A stretch of DNA of 48,002 nucleotides from Collinsella sp. (GCA_019419455.1 DXZW01000015.1:1-48002), one strand, 5' to 3'. Positions 32,961 through 41,560 are shown, numbered from the stretch's first letter. Numbers and translations are program-made. Notes: a model not told the origin generated them from the sequence alone.

Positions 32961-32998
32961 GGCGGCGAGCGGGTTGTGACAACCTTCCCGCCGCTTTT
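32961..32998 (+). terminator. Probable terminator after the DegV gene
   Basis: A GC-rich hairpin (GCGG and GCGGG with CCCGCCGC) is followed by TTTT, about 30 nt past the stop codon. Internal pairing is imperfect. Confidence 0.55.
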
Positions 32999-33117
32999 GC
33001 GTGGAGTCAAATAGGACGATCAAATTGACCGCTAAACCGTTTCGCCATCAGGCGTATGGGCTAGAATGGCTCTGGCATTTTAATTGACAAAAACCAAAGA
33101 GAGGCAAGGTTGCGGGA

Positions 33118-33936
33118 ATGGCTGAGATGACGCTTGAGGGTGTGGATGCTCATCCCGAGGACTCTGCGTATGCCCTGGGTCGCGTGCATTCGATCGAGAC
33201 GATGGGAACGGTCGACGGTCCCGGCATCCGCTTTGTAGTGTTTGTTCAGGGTTGCCCCATGCGTTGTGCGTATTGTCACAATCCCGATACCTGGTCTGTT
33301 AACGGCGGCACGATGGTGACCGTCGAGCATCTCATGGACGAGTTCCAGAGCAACCATGAGTTCTACCGTAGCGGCGGCATTACCGTTTCGGGCGGCGAAC
33401 CGCTCCTGCAGCCCGAGTTTTTGGCCGACCTGTTCCGTGCAATGCACAACAACCCCGATGGCCGCGTACACACCTGCCTAGACAGCTGTGGCTATGCATT
33501 TGATCCCAAGCATCCGGAGAAGTTCGATGCTGTTCTCAACGAGACCGATATGGTGCTGCTCGACATCAAGCATGCCGATCCGGTTGAGCATAAAAAGCTG
33601 ACCGGTTGCGATCCTGCGCGCATCCTGGCGTTTGGCGATGAGCTTGCCCGTCGCAAGATTAAGGTTGTTATTCGCCACGTGGTGGTGCCGGGTATCACCG
33701 ATACGGCGGAGGAATGCGAGAAGCTCGGTCGCCTGATCGCTCCATGGCACAACGTGGTGGGCCTGGAAATGCTGCCGTATCACACGATGGGTGTCGTCAA
33801 GTACGAGCAGCTGGGTATTCCCTATAAGCTCGAGGGCGTGCCCCAGATGGATACCGCGCGCATGCCCGAGCTGCGCAACGCCGTCATGGCCGGCATGAAA
33901 AAGCGCCGTGCGGAACTCAAAAACGCCATCGGCTAG
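33118..33936 (+). CDS. pflA: Pyruvate formate-lyase activating enzyme (radical SAM)
   Basis: A 272-aa radical SAM enzyme that makes the glycine radical on PFL. The cluster-binding CPMRCAYC (C-x3-C-x2-C, about residues 43-50) is intact, preceded by GTVDGPGIRFVVFVQG and followed by HNPDTW, the SAM-binding ITVSGGEPLLQPEF, TCLDSCGY, LLDIKHADP and IRHVVVPGITD, all as in PflA. The N-terminus is about 20 residues longer than in E. coli. The start has the weak site GCAAGG upstream; an ATG at 33127 is an alternative. It lies 1.5 kb downstream of the glycyl-radical protein, its expected target, with the DegV gene in between, so it is probably transcribed separately. Confidence 0.93.
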   Translation: MAEMTLEGVDAHPEDSAYALGRVHSIETMGTVDGPGIRFVVFVQGCPMRCAYCHNPDTWSVNGGTMVTVEHLMDEFQSNHEFYRSGGITVSGGEPLLQPEFLADLFRAMHNNPDGRVHTCLDSCGYAFDPKHPEKFDAVLNETDMVLLDIKHADPVEHKKLTGCDPARILAFGDELARRKIKVVIRHVVVPGITDTAEECEKLGRLIAPWHNVVGLEMLPYHTMGVVKYEQLGIPYKLEGVPQMDTARMPELRNAVMAGMKKRRAELKNAIG

Positions 33937-33959
33937 CGAGCCATTTTCGCTCCCCAAGG

Positions 33960-33990
33960 GCACTCATTGGGGACAGACATAAATGAGTGC
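33960..33990 (+). repeat. Family C-like hairpin (GGGGACAG loop) after pflA
   Basis: GCACTCATT (33960-33968) pairs with AATGAGTGC (33982-33990) around GGGGACAGACATA. The stem is unlike the other family C hairpins, but the loop starts with the same GGGACA motif. It lies 24 nt past the pflA stop. Confidence 0.6.
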
Positions 33991-34208
33991 GCGATGGCAT
34001 TGCGGACGACCAAGCTTTGGTGCGCAACAAGGCCGGCTGGATCAGCGAGGCAGGTTGCAATGCGACGTGCGATGCTGGCCTCATTGATGTTGACGGCGAC
34101 ACCTACATTATGAGCATCATGACATCGATGCCATGGAGCGACCATTCGAGTGAGGTTGTGACTGCCATCGCCAAGGCGCTCTATGATACCCGCGCTACGC
34201 TGGCTTAG
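33987..34208 (+). pseudogene. C-terminal fragment of a beta-lactamase-like serine hydrolase
   Basis: A 73-codon open frame reads DDQALVRNKAGWISEAGCNA and GLIDVDGDTYIMSIMTSMP. This resembles the last strands of class A beta-lactamase-like hydrolases, where a K-T/S/A-G motif and a final helix occur; here it is KAGW. The N-terminal part with the catalytic SxxK is absent, and no ribosome site precedes the frame. It begins within the arm of a hairpin. It is most likely a deletion remnant. The family assignment is from memory of motifs only. Confidence 0.5.
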
Positions 34209-34286
34209 CGTGTTCGTTTGGCGAGGTCAAACAAAATGCTGGTACCATACCGTGGTTGAGTATTTCGTATAGGTTTGGGGAATGGC

Positions 34287-35027
34287 ATGGCTACCATCGC
34301 GATTATCGGTGCGCTCGAAAAAGAGATCATGCAGATTAAGGAAGAGTTGAGCAACGTTTGCATGGTACAGGAGGCGGGCTTGAACGTTGTGACCGGCGGG
34401 CTCGACGGCCTGTCGATTGTCGCCACGACGGCGGGTATGGGCACGGTAAACGCTGCCGCCGCAACACAGCACCTCATTAGCAAGTATGCTCCACAGGCAG
34501 TTGTGTTTTCTGGTATCGCAGGTGGCCTGAATCCCAAGCTCCATATCGACGATGTCGTCATTGGCAAATGCCTGCGCTATCTAGATACCGATACCGCGCT
34601 TATCGCCGAGTCTGCACCGGGGCTCGAGGAGTTTGTCTCGACGCCTGCGCTGGTCGATATTGCCGCCGATGTGCTTTCTGAGCGTGGGTTTGTTGATGCT
34701 TCGACAAATGCGACCGCTTCGAACGAGGGCGCAAAGCAGTTCCTGGTCGGCACGATTGCCACGGGTAACCGCTTTGTGACGGGCGCCGCTATGCGCAATG
34801 ATGCCATCGAGGCGACGCATGCCGATTGTGTCGGCATGGAGGGCGCGGCAATTGCCCATGTCGCAACCAAAAATGGTGTCGATTGCCTGGTGCTGCGTGC
34901 TATCAGCGATAATTGTGACGAGGCGTATGATGCGATTTGCGACCGCGAGTTCGATTTGTTCGAGTATGCGCGTGCCGCAAGCGATATCACGCTCGATATC
35001 GTTCGACGCATTGCCGCTGCGCAATAG
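34287..35027 (+). CDS. mtnN: 5'-methylthioadenosine/S-adenosylhomocysteine nucleosidase
   Basis: A 246-aa enzyme that removes adenine from methylthioadenosine and S-adenosylhomocysteine, recycling by-products of SAM-dependent reactions. MATIAIIGALEKEIMQIKEE, VVFSGIAGGLNPKLHIDDVV, IATGNRFVTG, the ribose-binding VGMEGAAIAHVA near residue 180, and LRAISDNCDE with the catalytic Asp are all diagnostic. The ATG at 34287 follows TTTGGGGAATGGC; a TTG at 34275 is possible but less likely. It is followed by engB after 37 nt. The link to radical SAM enzymes such as PflA is metabolic only (5'-deoxyadenosine is also a substrate). Confidence 0.93.
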   Translation: MATIAIIGALEKEIMQIKEELSNVCMVQEAGLNVVTGGLDGLSIVATTAGMGTVNAAAATQHLISKYAPQAVVFSGIAGGLNPKLHIDDVVIGKCLRYLDTDTALIAESAPGLEEFVSTPALVDIAADVLSERGFVDASTNATASNEGAKQFLVGTIATGNRFVTGAAMRNDAIEATHADCVGMEGAAIAHVATKNGVDCLVLRAISDNCDEAYDAICDREFDLFEYARAASDITLDIVRRIAAAQ

Positions 35028-35064
35028 CGCGTTTTTTGCAAGATCCTACGACCAAGGAGTGTCC

Positions 35065-35655
35065 ATGGCCGATTCCATTAACTACCAGCTTGCCAAGTTC
35101 GTCGCCAGCTACGGCAAGGTTTCGCAGATCCCCGAGTCCACCTGTCCCGAGGTGAGCTTCGTTGGCCGCTCAAATGTGGGCAAGTCGTCCATTATGAACA
35201 AGCTCTTTGGCCGCAAGAACCTGGTGAAGGTTTCGAGCACGCCGGGCAAGACGAGCAACATCAATTTCTTCGAGGCCGACGACGTGCACTTTGTGGACCT
35301 GCCGGGCTATGGTTTCGCCCGTCGTTCCAAGGCCGAGCGCGACCGCTGGGCCGAGCTCATCGGCGACTTCTTCGACTCCGAGCGCAGCTTTAACTTGGTT
35401 GTGTCGCTAGTGGACATTCGCCATGACCCCAGTAAGCTCGACCATGACATGATCGACTACCTGCAGGGCAACGAGTTCAACTTTATCGTCTGCCTCACCA
35501 AGGCCGACAAGCTCAGCCGCACCCAGCAGGCCCGCCAAGCGGCAGCCATCAAAAAACAGCTCAACGTCCCGGCCGAAAACGTAATCATCACAAGCTCCCA
35601 AACCGGCGTGGGCATCGACGAACTCAAGCGCCGCATCGCCGAAGCCTGCCTCTAA
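35065..35655 (+). CDS. engB: Ribosome biogenesis GTP-binding protein EngB (YsxC/YihA)
   Basis: A 196-aa TRAFAC-class GTPase needed for assembly of the large ribosomal subunit. G1 is FVGRSNVGKSSIMN near residue 30, G2 includes STPGKTSNINFF, G3 is FVDLPGYGFAR near 78, G4 is CLTKADK near 143, and G5 is ITSSQTGVGIDEL near 173. The length is standard. The ATG at 35065 has AAGGAG 5 nt upstream; the longer frame from 34798 overlaps mtnN and is not used. It probably forms a unit with mtnN. It faces thrB across a family A repeat. Confidence 0.95.
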   Translation: MADSINYQLAKFVASYGKVSQIPESTCPEVSFVGRSNVGKSSIMNKLFGRKNLVKVSSTPGKTSNINFFEADDVHFVDLPGYGFARRSKAERDRWAELIGDFFDSERSFNLVVSLVDIRHDPSKLDHDMIDYLQGNEFNFIVCLTKADKLSRTQQARQAAAIKKQLNVPAENVIITSSQTGVGIDELKRRIAEACL

Positions 35656-35763
35656 TAAGTGCCCCAGCCTAGCAAGAGCCCCTATCAATAAAAGGCCATG
35701 ATTTCAGCCTGGCGCCCCTTCAAAGCGTGGGTCCCTGTAGACATCGCTAGCTACGTTGCCATA

Positions 35764-35892
35764 GGGCCACCCAGGGGCATCCCCTTAAAAACATTCCGCA
35801 GCACGAGGCCCGCTTATCCGCAGCTCCGAAGGAGCAGGATAAGTGGGCCTCAAGTGCGAGGACGTTTTTAAGGGGATGCCCCTGGGTGGCCC
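35764..35892 (-). repeat. Long hairpin repeat, family A copy 3
   Basis: Inverted orientation relative to the other copies. Outer arms 35764-35791 and 35865-35892 pair over 28 nt. On the minus strand the core reads ACGTCCTC, helix GCAC/GTGC, bulge TT, inner stem GAGGCCCACTTATCC with a complement carrying one G-T pair, loop GCTCC-TTC-GGAGC, then TGCGGAATG. A further inverted pair, CTGTAGACATCG (35735-35746) and CGATGTCTACAG (35908-35919), encloses the element and overlaps the thrB stop codon. Confidence 0.9.
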
Positions 35893-35913
35893 GGACAGAC
35901 CGATCGGCGATGT

Positions 35914-36795
35914 CTACAGGTACTCGATTTGAGCGCCTTCCGTGTCGCACGTCAGAATGTGCGTGTCGCACTTGGGGAACTGCTCACGCAGCTTGACCTG
36001 CAGGAACTTTGCCACGATGGTATCGTCGGTCACAGCCATAAGGGTCGAGCCCGAACCGCTGATCCAGATGGTCTTGGCACCGCCGTTAAGGCAGGTGTCG
36101 CGCACAGCGTTGTAGTCGGGAATCAGACGGCGACGATAGGGCTCCTGGATGCGGTCGTCGTTGGCGGCGGCAATCAGGTCAAGGTCGCCAGTCTCCAAGC
36201 CGCGCGTCATGCCGGCGATGCGGCCCATTTGCCATACGGCGGTGGAGAGTGGAATCTCCTGCGGCACAACCTTGCGCGCCTCGCTCGTATGCACCTCGTA
36301 GGGCGGAATCACGGTAATAAAACGCAAGCGATCGCTCACCTCGTAGCGCAGGCACTGGGGGAGCGAATCAGTCGGCGTAAAGGAGCAAACGGCACCGCCC
36401 AGGATAGCGGGGGCGACGTTATCGGGATGGCCCTCGACCTCGGTGGCGATGCGGACGAGCTCGGCGCGGTCGACGGTATGGCCCGTCAACGCGGCGGCAG
36501 CCATGATGCCTGCGACGACGCAGGTGGAGCTGGAACCCAGGCCGCGGGCGACGGGCACGTCGGTCTGAATGTCGATGGCAACGGGAAAAGCCGGCTCGCC
36601 CCAGGCGGCCAGAGCATCGACAAAGCTTACATAGACCAGGTTATTCTCGTTTTGGAACTCCTCGGGGCAGCCCGTGATGGTGAGCTTGTCGGCGCGCTCA
36701 AAGGTAAAGTGCGAGTAGAGGCTGACGGCCATGCCGAGGGTGTCGTAGCCGATGCCTAGGTTGGCGCTGGTTGCTGGGACGGTGATTTTGATCAT
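35914..36795 (-). CDS. thrB: Homoserine kinase
   Basis: A 293-aa GHMP kinase that makes O-phosphohomoserine, the substrate of ThrC. MIKITVPATSANLGIGYDTL is the family N-terminus; the ATP-binding motif PVARGLGSSSTCVVAGIMAA lies near residue 85, and the C-terminal GAKTIWISGSGSTLMAV motif near 250. The start at 36795 has GGAGG about 6 nt upstream; in-frame sequence back to 36867 runs into a hairpin and is not family-like. It lies 201 nt downstream of thrC on the same strand. The gap contains a terminator-like hairpin and a large inverted repeat, so co-transcription with thrC may be attenuated. Confidence 0.95.
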   Translation of the reverse strand: MIKITVPATSANLGIGYDTLGMAVSLYSHFTFERADKLTITGCPEEFQNENNLVYVSFVDALAAWGEPAFPVAIDIQTDVPVARGLGSSSTCVVAGIMAAAALTGHTVDRAELVRIATEVEGHPDNVAPAILGGAVCSFTPTDSLPQCLRYEVSDRLRFITVIPPYEVHTSEARKVVPQEIPLSTAVWQMGRIAGMTRGLETGDLDLIAAANDDRIQEPYRRRLIPDYNAVRDTCLNGGAKTIWISGSGSTLMAVTDDTIVAKFLQVKLREQFPKCDTHILTCDTEGAQIEYL

Positions 36796-36809
36796 GTGGG
36801 TCCTCCTGG

Positions 36810-36921
36810 GCGGGTCTGGCCGTTTAGTTCGCTGCTCGGGCAGTCCTGGCTCGCTCGGAAAGCACATTAAGTGCTTTCCGGCTCGTGCGGAACTCGCGAC
36901 GAACTAAACGGCCAGACCCGC
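36810..36921 (-). repeat. Large inverted repeat between thrC and thrB, possible divergent family A member
   Basis: Arms 36810-36831 and 36900-36921 pair perfectly over 22 nt. An inner hairpin CGGAAAGCAC with GTGCTTTCCG (36856-36880) sits in the middle. TGCGGAA is present at the expected side of the core, but the 4-nt helix and ACGTCCTC are not conserved. It ends just upstream of the thrB ribosome site. Confidence 0.7.
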
Positions 36922-36964
36922 TCGCATGCTCGTCATCATCCCGAAAGCTAAATAAAAAGAAGGT

Positions 36965-36984
36965 GCGCCGACTTTCGCCGGCGC
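36965..36984 (-). terminator. Probable terminator after thrC
   Basis: GCGCCG and CGGCGC pair around an 8-nt loop. On the minus strand this is followed by ACCTTCTTTTTATTT. It lies 13 nt past the thrC stop. Confidence 0.65.
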
Positions 36985-36996
36985 CTTATATGGGGT

Positions 36997-38514
36997 TTAG
37001 TTGGTAGCCATCTTTTTTGCTGCAGACTCTACGTAGTTGGCCATGTCGGCTACGTCGCAGACGTCTTCGAAGCGGACGGGCTTGGACTCGAGTTCGGCGA
37101 GCTGGGTCGGGGCGACCGTATTGGTTGCCTGCTCGAGCACGCGCATAGCCTCAAAGTCGTCCTCGGGAACGTCGATGCCCAGGGCGTCGCAGCAGGCGCG
37201 CGGGAACTTGTAGGGGCTTGCGGTCGAAAGCAGCACGCGGGCCTTGGCGCCTTCGGCGGGAGCGACCTTTTCAAAGACGTGATAGCCGCAAGCGGTGTGC
37301 GGGTCGATCACGTAGCCGTTCGCGTCCCAGCAGCTCTTGATGGCAGCGCGGACCTCGTCCTCGCTGGCCCAACCGCAGCCAAAGACGCTTTGGATCTTGG
37401 ACAGCAGCTCGGCGGGCACCTCGTAGCGACCCGTCTGGGCAAGCTGCTCCATAAGGCCGGCAACGAGCTCGCAGTCGCCATCGGACAGGAAGTACAGCAT
37501 GCGCTCCAGGTTAGAGCTGATGAGGATGTCCATCGATGGCGAGATGGTCGTGAAGAACGGACGGTTGCGGTCGTAGACGCCGGTGGTCAGGAAGTCGGCG
37601 AGCACGTTGTTCTTGTCGCTCGCCACGACGAGCTTGGCGACGGGCAGGCCCATGCGCTTGGCATAGTAGCCGGCCAGGATATCGCCAAAGTTGCCGGTCG
37701 GTACGCAGAACTCCACGGCGTCGCCGGCCTCGATGGCGCCGGCGCGCAACAGCTGCGCATAGGCGGCAAAGTAGTAGACGACCTGCGGTACCAGACGGCC
37801 GACGTTGATGGAGTTGGCGCTCGAAAGCACCGTGCCGGCGGCCTCCAGACGCTCGGCAAGCTCCTTATCGGCAAAGATGCGCTTGACGGCGCTCTGGGCG
37901 TCGTCAAAGTTGCCGCGGATGCCGCAGACGGCGACGTTGTCGCCCTCCTGCGTGGACATCTGCAGGTTCTGGACGCGGCTGACCTTGCCCTCGGGATAAA
38001 AGACGGTGATGCCCGTGCCCGGCGCGTCGGCAAAACCGGCGAGTGCGGCCTTGCCGGTGTCGCCCGACGTGGCGGTGACGATCATGATGCGCTCGGCGCC
38101 GCCGTCCTTGGCGGAAGTGCGGGCCATCAGACGGGGGAGCATCTGCAGGGCAACGTCCTTGAAGGCGCTTGTGGGGCCGCCAAAGAGCTCCATCACATAG
38201 GTCTGAGGGGCGTCAGCGCCCGGCGCAGCGTCGAGTTTGACGAGCGGCGTAACCTCTTCACTCGCAAACGTGCCGCGGTATGCCTCGTCGACACACGCCG
38301 AAATTTCTTCGGCCGTGTAATCATTCAGTAACATTCCCAACACATCTTGAGCGATTTCAAAGTACGATTTATCTGCAAGCGAGCTGATATCGACCTGCTG
38401 GGTGCCGAGCTCGTCCGAGACAAACAAACCCCCGTCGGGAGCGATGCCGGTGCGGATTGCCACCTTACTTGAGCACGATAAAGTGCGTCCTCGTGTACTA
38501 TGATAAGTTCCCAT
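36997..38514 (-). CDS. thrC: Threonine synthase
   Basis: A 505-aa PLP enzyme that converts O-phosphohomoserine to threonine, the last step of the pathway. MGTYHSTRG and the following SSKVAIRTGIAPDGGLFV are typical of the longer (class 2) threonine synthases. The PLP-binding lysine is in GGPTSAFKDVALQMLPRLM near residue 105, and TATSGDTGKAALAGF and FCVPTGNFGDILAGY line the cofactor site. The start at 38514 has GAGGAG 9 nt upstream; the ATG at 38559 would include the ribosome site itself. It is divergent from the aspartokinase gene across about 100 nt, so both may share control. thrB follows downstream. Confidence 0.95.
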   Translation of the reverse strand: MGTYHSTRGRTLSCSSKVAIRTGIAPDGGLFVSDELGTQQVDISSLADKSYFEIAQDVLGMLLNDYTAEEISACVDEAYRGTFASEEVTPLVKLDAAPGADAPQTYVMELFGGPTSAFKDVALQMLPRLMARTSAKDGGAERIMIVTATSGDTGKAALAGFADAPGTGITVFYPEGKVSRVQNLQMSTQEGDNVAVCGIRGNFDDAQSAVKRIFADKELAERLEAAGTVLSSANSINVGRLVPQVVYYFAAYAQLLRAGAIEAGDAVEFCVPTGNFGDILAGYYAKRMGLPVAKLVVASDKNNVLADFLTTGVYDRNRPFFTTISPSMDILISSNLERMLYFLSDGDCELVAGLMEQLAQTGRYEVPAELLSKIQSVFGCGWASEDEVRAAIKSCWDANGYVIDPHTACGYHVFEKVAPAEGAKARVLLSTASPYKFPRACCDALGIDVPEDDFEAMRVLEQATNTVAPTQLAELESKPVRFEDVCDVADMANYVESAAKKMATN

Positions 38515-38617
38515 ATAACACTGCTCCTCGGATGCCTTGGTCCCAATCGGTGAAACCATGGTATCAGAGCGCGCAAAACAGGTTTGCAGAGGCTTTTAGA
38601 AAGGTAACCTCAAGCCC

Positions 38618-40006
38618 ATGATTAAGATTGCCAAGTTTGGCGGCTCGTCGGTCGCCGACGCCGAACACTTCAAGAAGATCAAGGCCATCGTCGATGCCGA
38701 CCCTGCCCGCCGTTTTGTGGTGGTTTCTGCCTGCGGTCGCCGCTTTAAGGGCGACACCAAGGTGACCGACCTGCTCTACCTGGTTAACGCGCACGTTAAG
38801 TACCACGTGTCGTGCGAGGAGCTGCTCGAGGACATTGGGCAGCGCTATTTTGATATCGCTGACGAGCTGGAGCTCACCTATCCCATCCGCGAGGAGTTCG
38901 TGGCCTTTGCCGAGCGCGCCCGCTCGGGCGGCTACTCCACCGAGGAGCTCGTGAGCCGCGGCGAGTACTTCACCGCTCGCCTGATGGCCGAGTACCTGGG
39001 CCTGCCGTTCCTGGATGCCGCGACGGTCGTGGCGTTCCATCACGACGGTACGCTCAGCATGAATCGTACCTGCGAGCTGGTGCAGGAGTACGGTCAGCAG
39101 GGCGGCTTTGTTATGCCCGGCTTCTATGGCGCGACGCGTGAGGGTCAGATTAAGCTACTCGATCGTGGCGGCGGCGATATTTCCGGCTCGATCCTGGCCA
39201 AATGCCTTGGTGCCGACCTGTATGAGAACTGGACCGACGTTTCGGGCTTCTATTCCGCCGATCCGCGTATTGTTCCCGAGGCTCAGCCCATTGCCCGCGT
39301 TACCTACGAGGAGCTGCGCGAGCTTTCGTACATGGGTGCAAGCGTCCTGCACGAGGAGGCTGTGTTCCCCGTGCGCGAGGCTGGTATTCCGCTGGTCATC
39401 AAGAACACCAATGCGCCGCAGGACCCCGGCACCATCATTAGCGAGACGGCTGACGAGGGTGAGGCGGAGCCTATCATTACCGGCGTGACCGGCAAGCGCG
39501 GCTTTGTCGCCATCAACGTTGCCCGCGACCGCACCAAGCCCCGTGTCGGCTTTATGCGCCGCGCGCTTTCGGTCTTCGAGCGCTATGATGTCTCCGTCGA
39601 GCACATGCCCACCGGTGTCGACCGCTTTGGCGCCGTGGTGCAGGAGCAGGACGTGCACGATTCGCTGTACTCGCTCGTGGGCGACATTCAGCAGGAGGTC
39701 GAGCCGCTCGAGATCGAGGTTGTCGAGGGCCTGGCGCTTATCGCGACCGTCGGTCGTAACCTGCGCGGCCGCGCAGGTATCTCGGGCCACCTGTTTGGCA
39801 TGCTCGGCCAGGCCGGCGTGAGCGTGCGCATGATTTCGCAGAGCTGTGACGAGATCAACATCATTATCGGTGTCGAGGAGAAGGACTTCGACCTGGCGAT
39901 TCAGACCATTTACCGCGCCTTCTCCGACGAGAACGGCATTGTGAAGGTCTCCGACCTGGAGGCTCCCGTGCCGGTCGATCCCGCCCCGGCCGCGCTCCAC
40001 AAGTAG
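38618..40006 (+). CDS. lysC: Aspartokinase
   Basis: A 462-aa kinase that phosphorylates aspartate, the first step to lysine, threonine and methionine. The amino-acid kinase domain begins with MIKIAKFGGSSVADAEHF and includes VSACGRRFKGDTKVTDLL, FVMPGFYGATREGQIKLLDR and GGGDISGSILAKCLGADLYE. Two C-terminal ACT-type regulatory domains follow, from about residue 300 (KRGFVAINVARDRTKPRVGF) and 385 (LIATVGRNLRGRAGISGHLF), where lysine or threonine would bind. The ribosome site is weak (AAAGG at 13 nt). It is divergent from thrC and upstream of asd, with a GGGAC-loop hairpin between lysC and asd. Confidence 0.95.
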   Translation: MIKIAKFGGSSVADAEHFKKIKAIVDADPARRFVVVSACGRRFKGDTKVTDLLYLVNAHVKYHVSCEELLEDIGQRYFDIADELELTYPIREEFVAFAERARSGGYSTEELVSRGEYFTARLMAEYLGLPFLDAATVVAFHHDGTLSMNRTCELVQEYGQQGGFVMPGFYGATREGQIKLLDRGGGDISGSILAKCLGADLYENWTDVSGFYSADPRIVPEAQPIARVTYEELRELSYMGASVLHEEAVFPVREAGIPLVIKNTNAPQDPGTIISETADEGEAEPIITGVTGKRGFVAINVARDRTKPRVGFMRRALSVFERYDVSVEHMPTGVDRFGAVVQEQDVHDSLYSLVGDIQQEVEPLEIEVVEGLALIATVGRNLRGRAGISGHLFGMLGQAGVSVRMISQSCDEINIIIGVEEKDFDLAIQTIYRAFSDENGIVKVSDLEAPVPVDPAPAALHK

Positions 40007-40017
40007 CTGCTATCCCA

Positions 40018-40050
40018 GTAGATTTTTTTGGGACTTGCCTCAAAAACTAC
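40018..40050 (+). repeat. GGGAC-loop hairpin between lysC and asd
   Basis: GTAG (40018-40021) and TTTTT pair with AAAAA and CTAC (40047-40050) around GGGACTTGCCTC. It closely follows the plan of the hairpin at 28764-28796. It may partly terminate between the two genes. Confidence 0.6.
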
Positions 40051-40181
40051 GGCGGGGCGTTTCGTTTCGGTTTCGTTTCGACGGGGCGGGTTTTGTATCC
40101 GCCCCGTTCTTGTATACACTGGCAACAATAATCGGCCTGCTCGGCGTGCGGGCAAAAGCCACAGCCTTTAAAGGGGGAAGC

Positions 40182-41207
40182 ATGAAACAGTACACGGTTG
40201 CTATTTTGGGCGCGACGGGAGCCGTGGGCACCCAGATGCTCGAGTGCCTCAACGAGCAGGAGTTTCCGGTCGGCAAGCTCAAGCTGTTGGCAAGCGCACG
40301 CTCCGCGGGCAAGACCGTTGAGTTCCGCGGCGAGCAAATCGTGATCGAAGAGGCTTGCCCCGAGGCCTTTGAGGGCTGCGACATCGTGCTCGGCGCTGCC
40401 GGCGACGATATCGCTAAGGAGCTGCTGCCCGAGGCCGTCAAGCGCGGAGCCGTCGTGGTCGACAACAGCCACGCCTTCCGCATGGATCCCGAGGTGCCGC
40501 TGGTCGTGCCCGAGATCAATGCCGACGATATCAAATGGCATCACGGCCTTATCGCCAACCCCAACTGCGCGACCATTATTGGCCTGGTTCCCACCTGGCC
40601 GCTGCACCAGCTTGCCGGCGTGAAGCGTATGATCGTGTCCACGTATCAGGCAGCTTCGGGCGCTGGCGCGCCCGGTATGGCCGAGCTCGAGGCTCAGCTG
40701 GCCGCCCTGGGCCGTGGCGAGGAGATTCCCGAGCCGCGCGCGTTTGCCGCCCAGCTGGCGAGCAACCTGATTCCGCAGATTGGCGGCGTCAAGGAGGAAG
40801 GCTTTACCTCCGAGGAGATGAAGCTGCAAAACGAGGGCCGCAAGATCATGCACCTGCCCGAGCTGCGCGTGAACTGCACCTGCGTGCGCGTGCCCGTGCT
40901 GCGCTCGCACTCCGAGAGCATTACGCTTGAGTTCGAGCGCGACATTACGGTTGAGGAGGCCCGTGCTGCGCTGGTCGCCGCTCCGGGCGTCAAGCTGGTT
41001 GACGATCTGGGTGCCGAGGATGCACACGATCGCTTCCCCATGCCGATGGATACGTCCGACCAGGATCTGATTTGGGTCGGCCGCGTGCGCCTCGACATCT
41101 CGAACCCCGAGGCCGCGCGCGGCATCACCTTCTGGTGCTGCGGCGACCAAATCCGTAAGGGCGCGGCAACCAACGCCGTCCAGATCGCTAAGCTGCTCTG
41201 CGAGTAG
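40182..41207 (+). CDS. asd: Aspartate-semialdehyde dehydrogenase
   Basis: A 341-aa NADP-dependent enzyme that reduces aspartyl phosphate to aspartate semialdehyde. The nucleotide-binding VAILGATGAVGTQMLECL lies at the N-terminus, the catalytic Cys in LIANPNCATIIGLVP near residue 128, and the catalytic His region in RVPVLRSHSESITLEF near 245. The ATG at 40182 follows AAAGGGGGAAGC; the frame is open back to 40035, but that part has no family character. It probably works with the upstream aspartokinase. A family A repeat begins 14 nt after its stop. Confidence 0.95.
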   Translation: MKQYTVAILGATGAVGTQMLECLNEQEFPVGKLKLLASARSAGKTVEFRGEQIVIEEACPEAFEGCDIVLGAAGDDIAKELLPEAVKRGAVVVDNSHAFRMDPEVPLVVPEINADDIKWHHGLIANPNCATIIGLVPTWPLHQLAGVKRMIVSTYQAASGAGAPGMAELEAQLAALGRGEEIPEPRAFAAQLASNLIPQIGGVKEEGFTSEEMKLQNEGRKIMHLPELRVNCTCVRVPVLRSHSESITLEFERDITVEEARAALVAAPGVKLVDDLGAEDAHDRFPMPMDTSDQDLIWVGRVRLDISNPEAARGITFWCCGDQIRKGAATNAVQIAKLLCE

Positions 41208-41221
41208 CGGTGGACCTGTCC

Positions 41222-41351
41222 GGCGGGGGCCGGGCTTAGTTTTCAGAACGTCCTCGACCATGTGTGGCGCCTTGTCCTGCTCCTTCGGAGCCGCGGACAA
41301 GGCGCCACACTGGTCTGCGGAGTGTTCTGAAAACTAAGCCCGGCCCCCGCC
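41222..41351 (+). repeat. Long hairpin repeat, family A copy 4
   Basis: Outer arms 41222-41249 and 41324-41351 pair perfectly over 28 nt. The core ACGTCCTC and TGCGGAGTG is conserved; the 4-nt helix is GACC/GGTC. The left bulge is AT, with a single T opposite. The inner stem is GTGTGGCGCCTTGTCC and its complement, with loop GCTCC-TTC-GGAGC. Confidence 0.9.
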
Positions 41352-41460
41352 TGCGGTGACTCGGCTGCGAGCGGCCTGCGATGGGGCCGTTGCTGGTTGG
41401 GGCCGCTGGGCTGATGTGGGGGCACGTGGTTGTTGCGGGCCCTGGTCCCGGCGGCGGCCT

Positions 41461-41537
41461 CGGCGCTTCGCGCCTGCCGCCTGGGTCTACTGCGGGGCCG
41501 TGGCGGCAGCGGCGGCGCTTCGCGCCTGCTGCCTGGG
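41461..41537. repeat. Pair of 25-nt GC-rich direct repeats
   Basis: 41461-41485 and 41513-41537 match at 24 of 25 positions (core CGGCGCTTCGCGCCTGC), in a low-complexity G- and C-rich stretch. The gap 41208-41905 has no gene; it holds family A copy 4, this pair and the MITE-like element. Confidence 0.6.
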
Positions 41538-41560
41538 GTGACTTTGGGCTTGGTGCTAAT

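Noticed and set aside
34798..35655. A longer EngB reading of 285 residues
   Set aside because: The extra N-terminal part overlaps mtnN and has no family character; the ATG at 35065 has a strong ribosome site.
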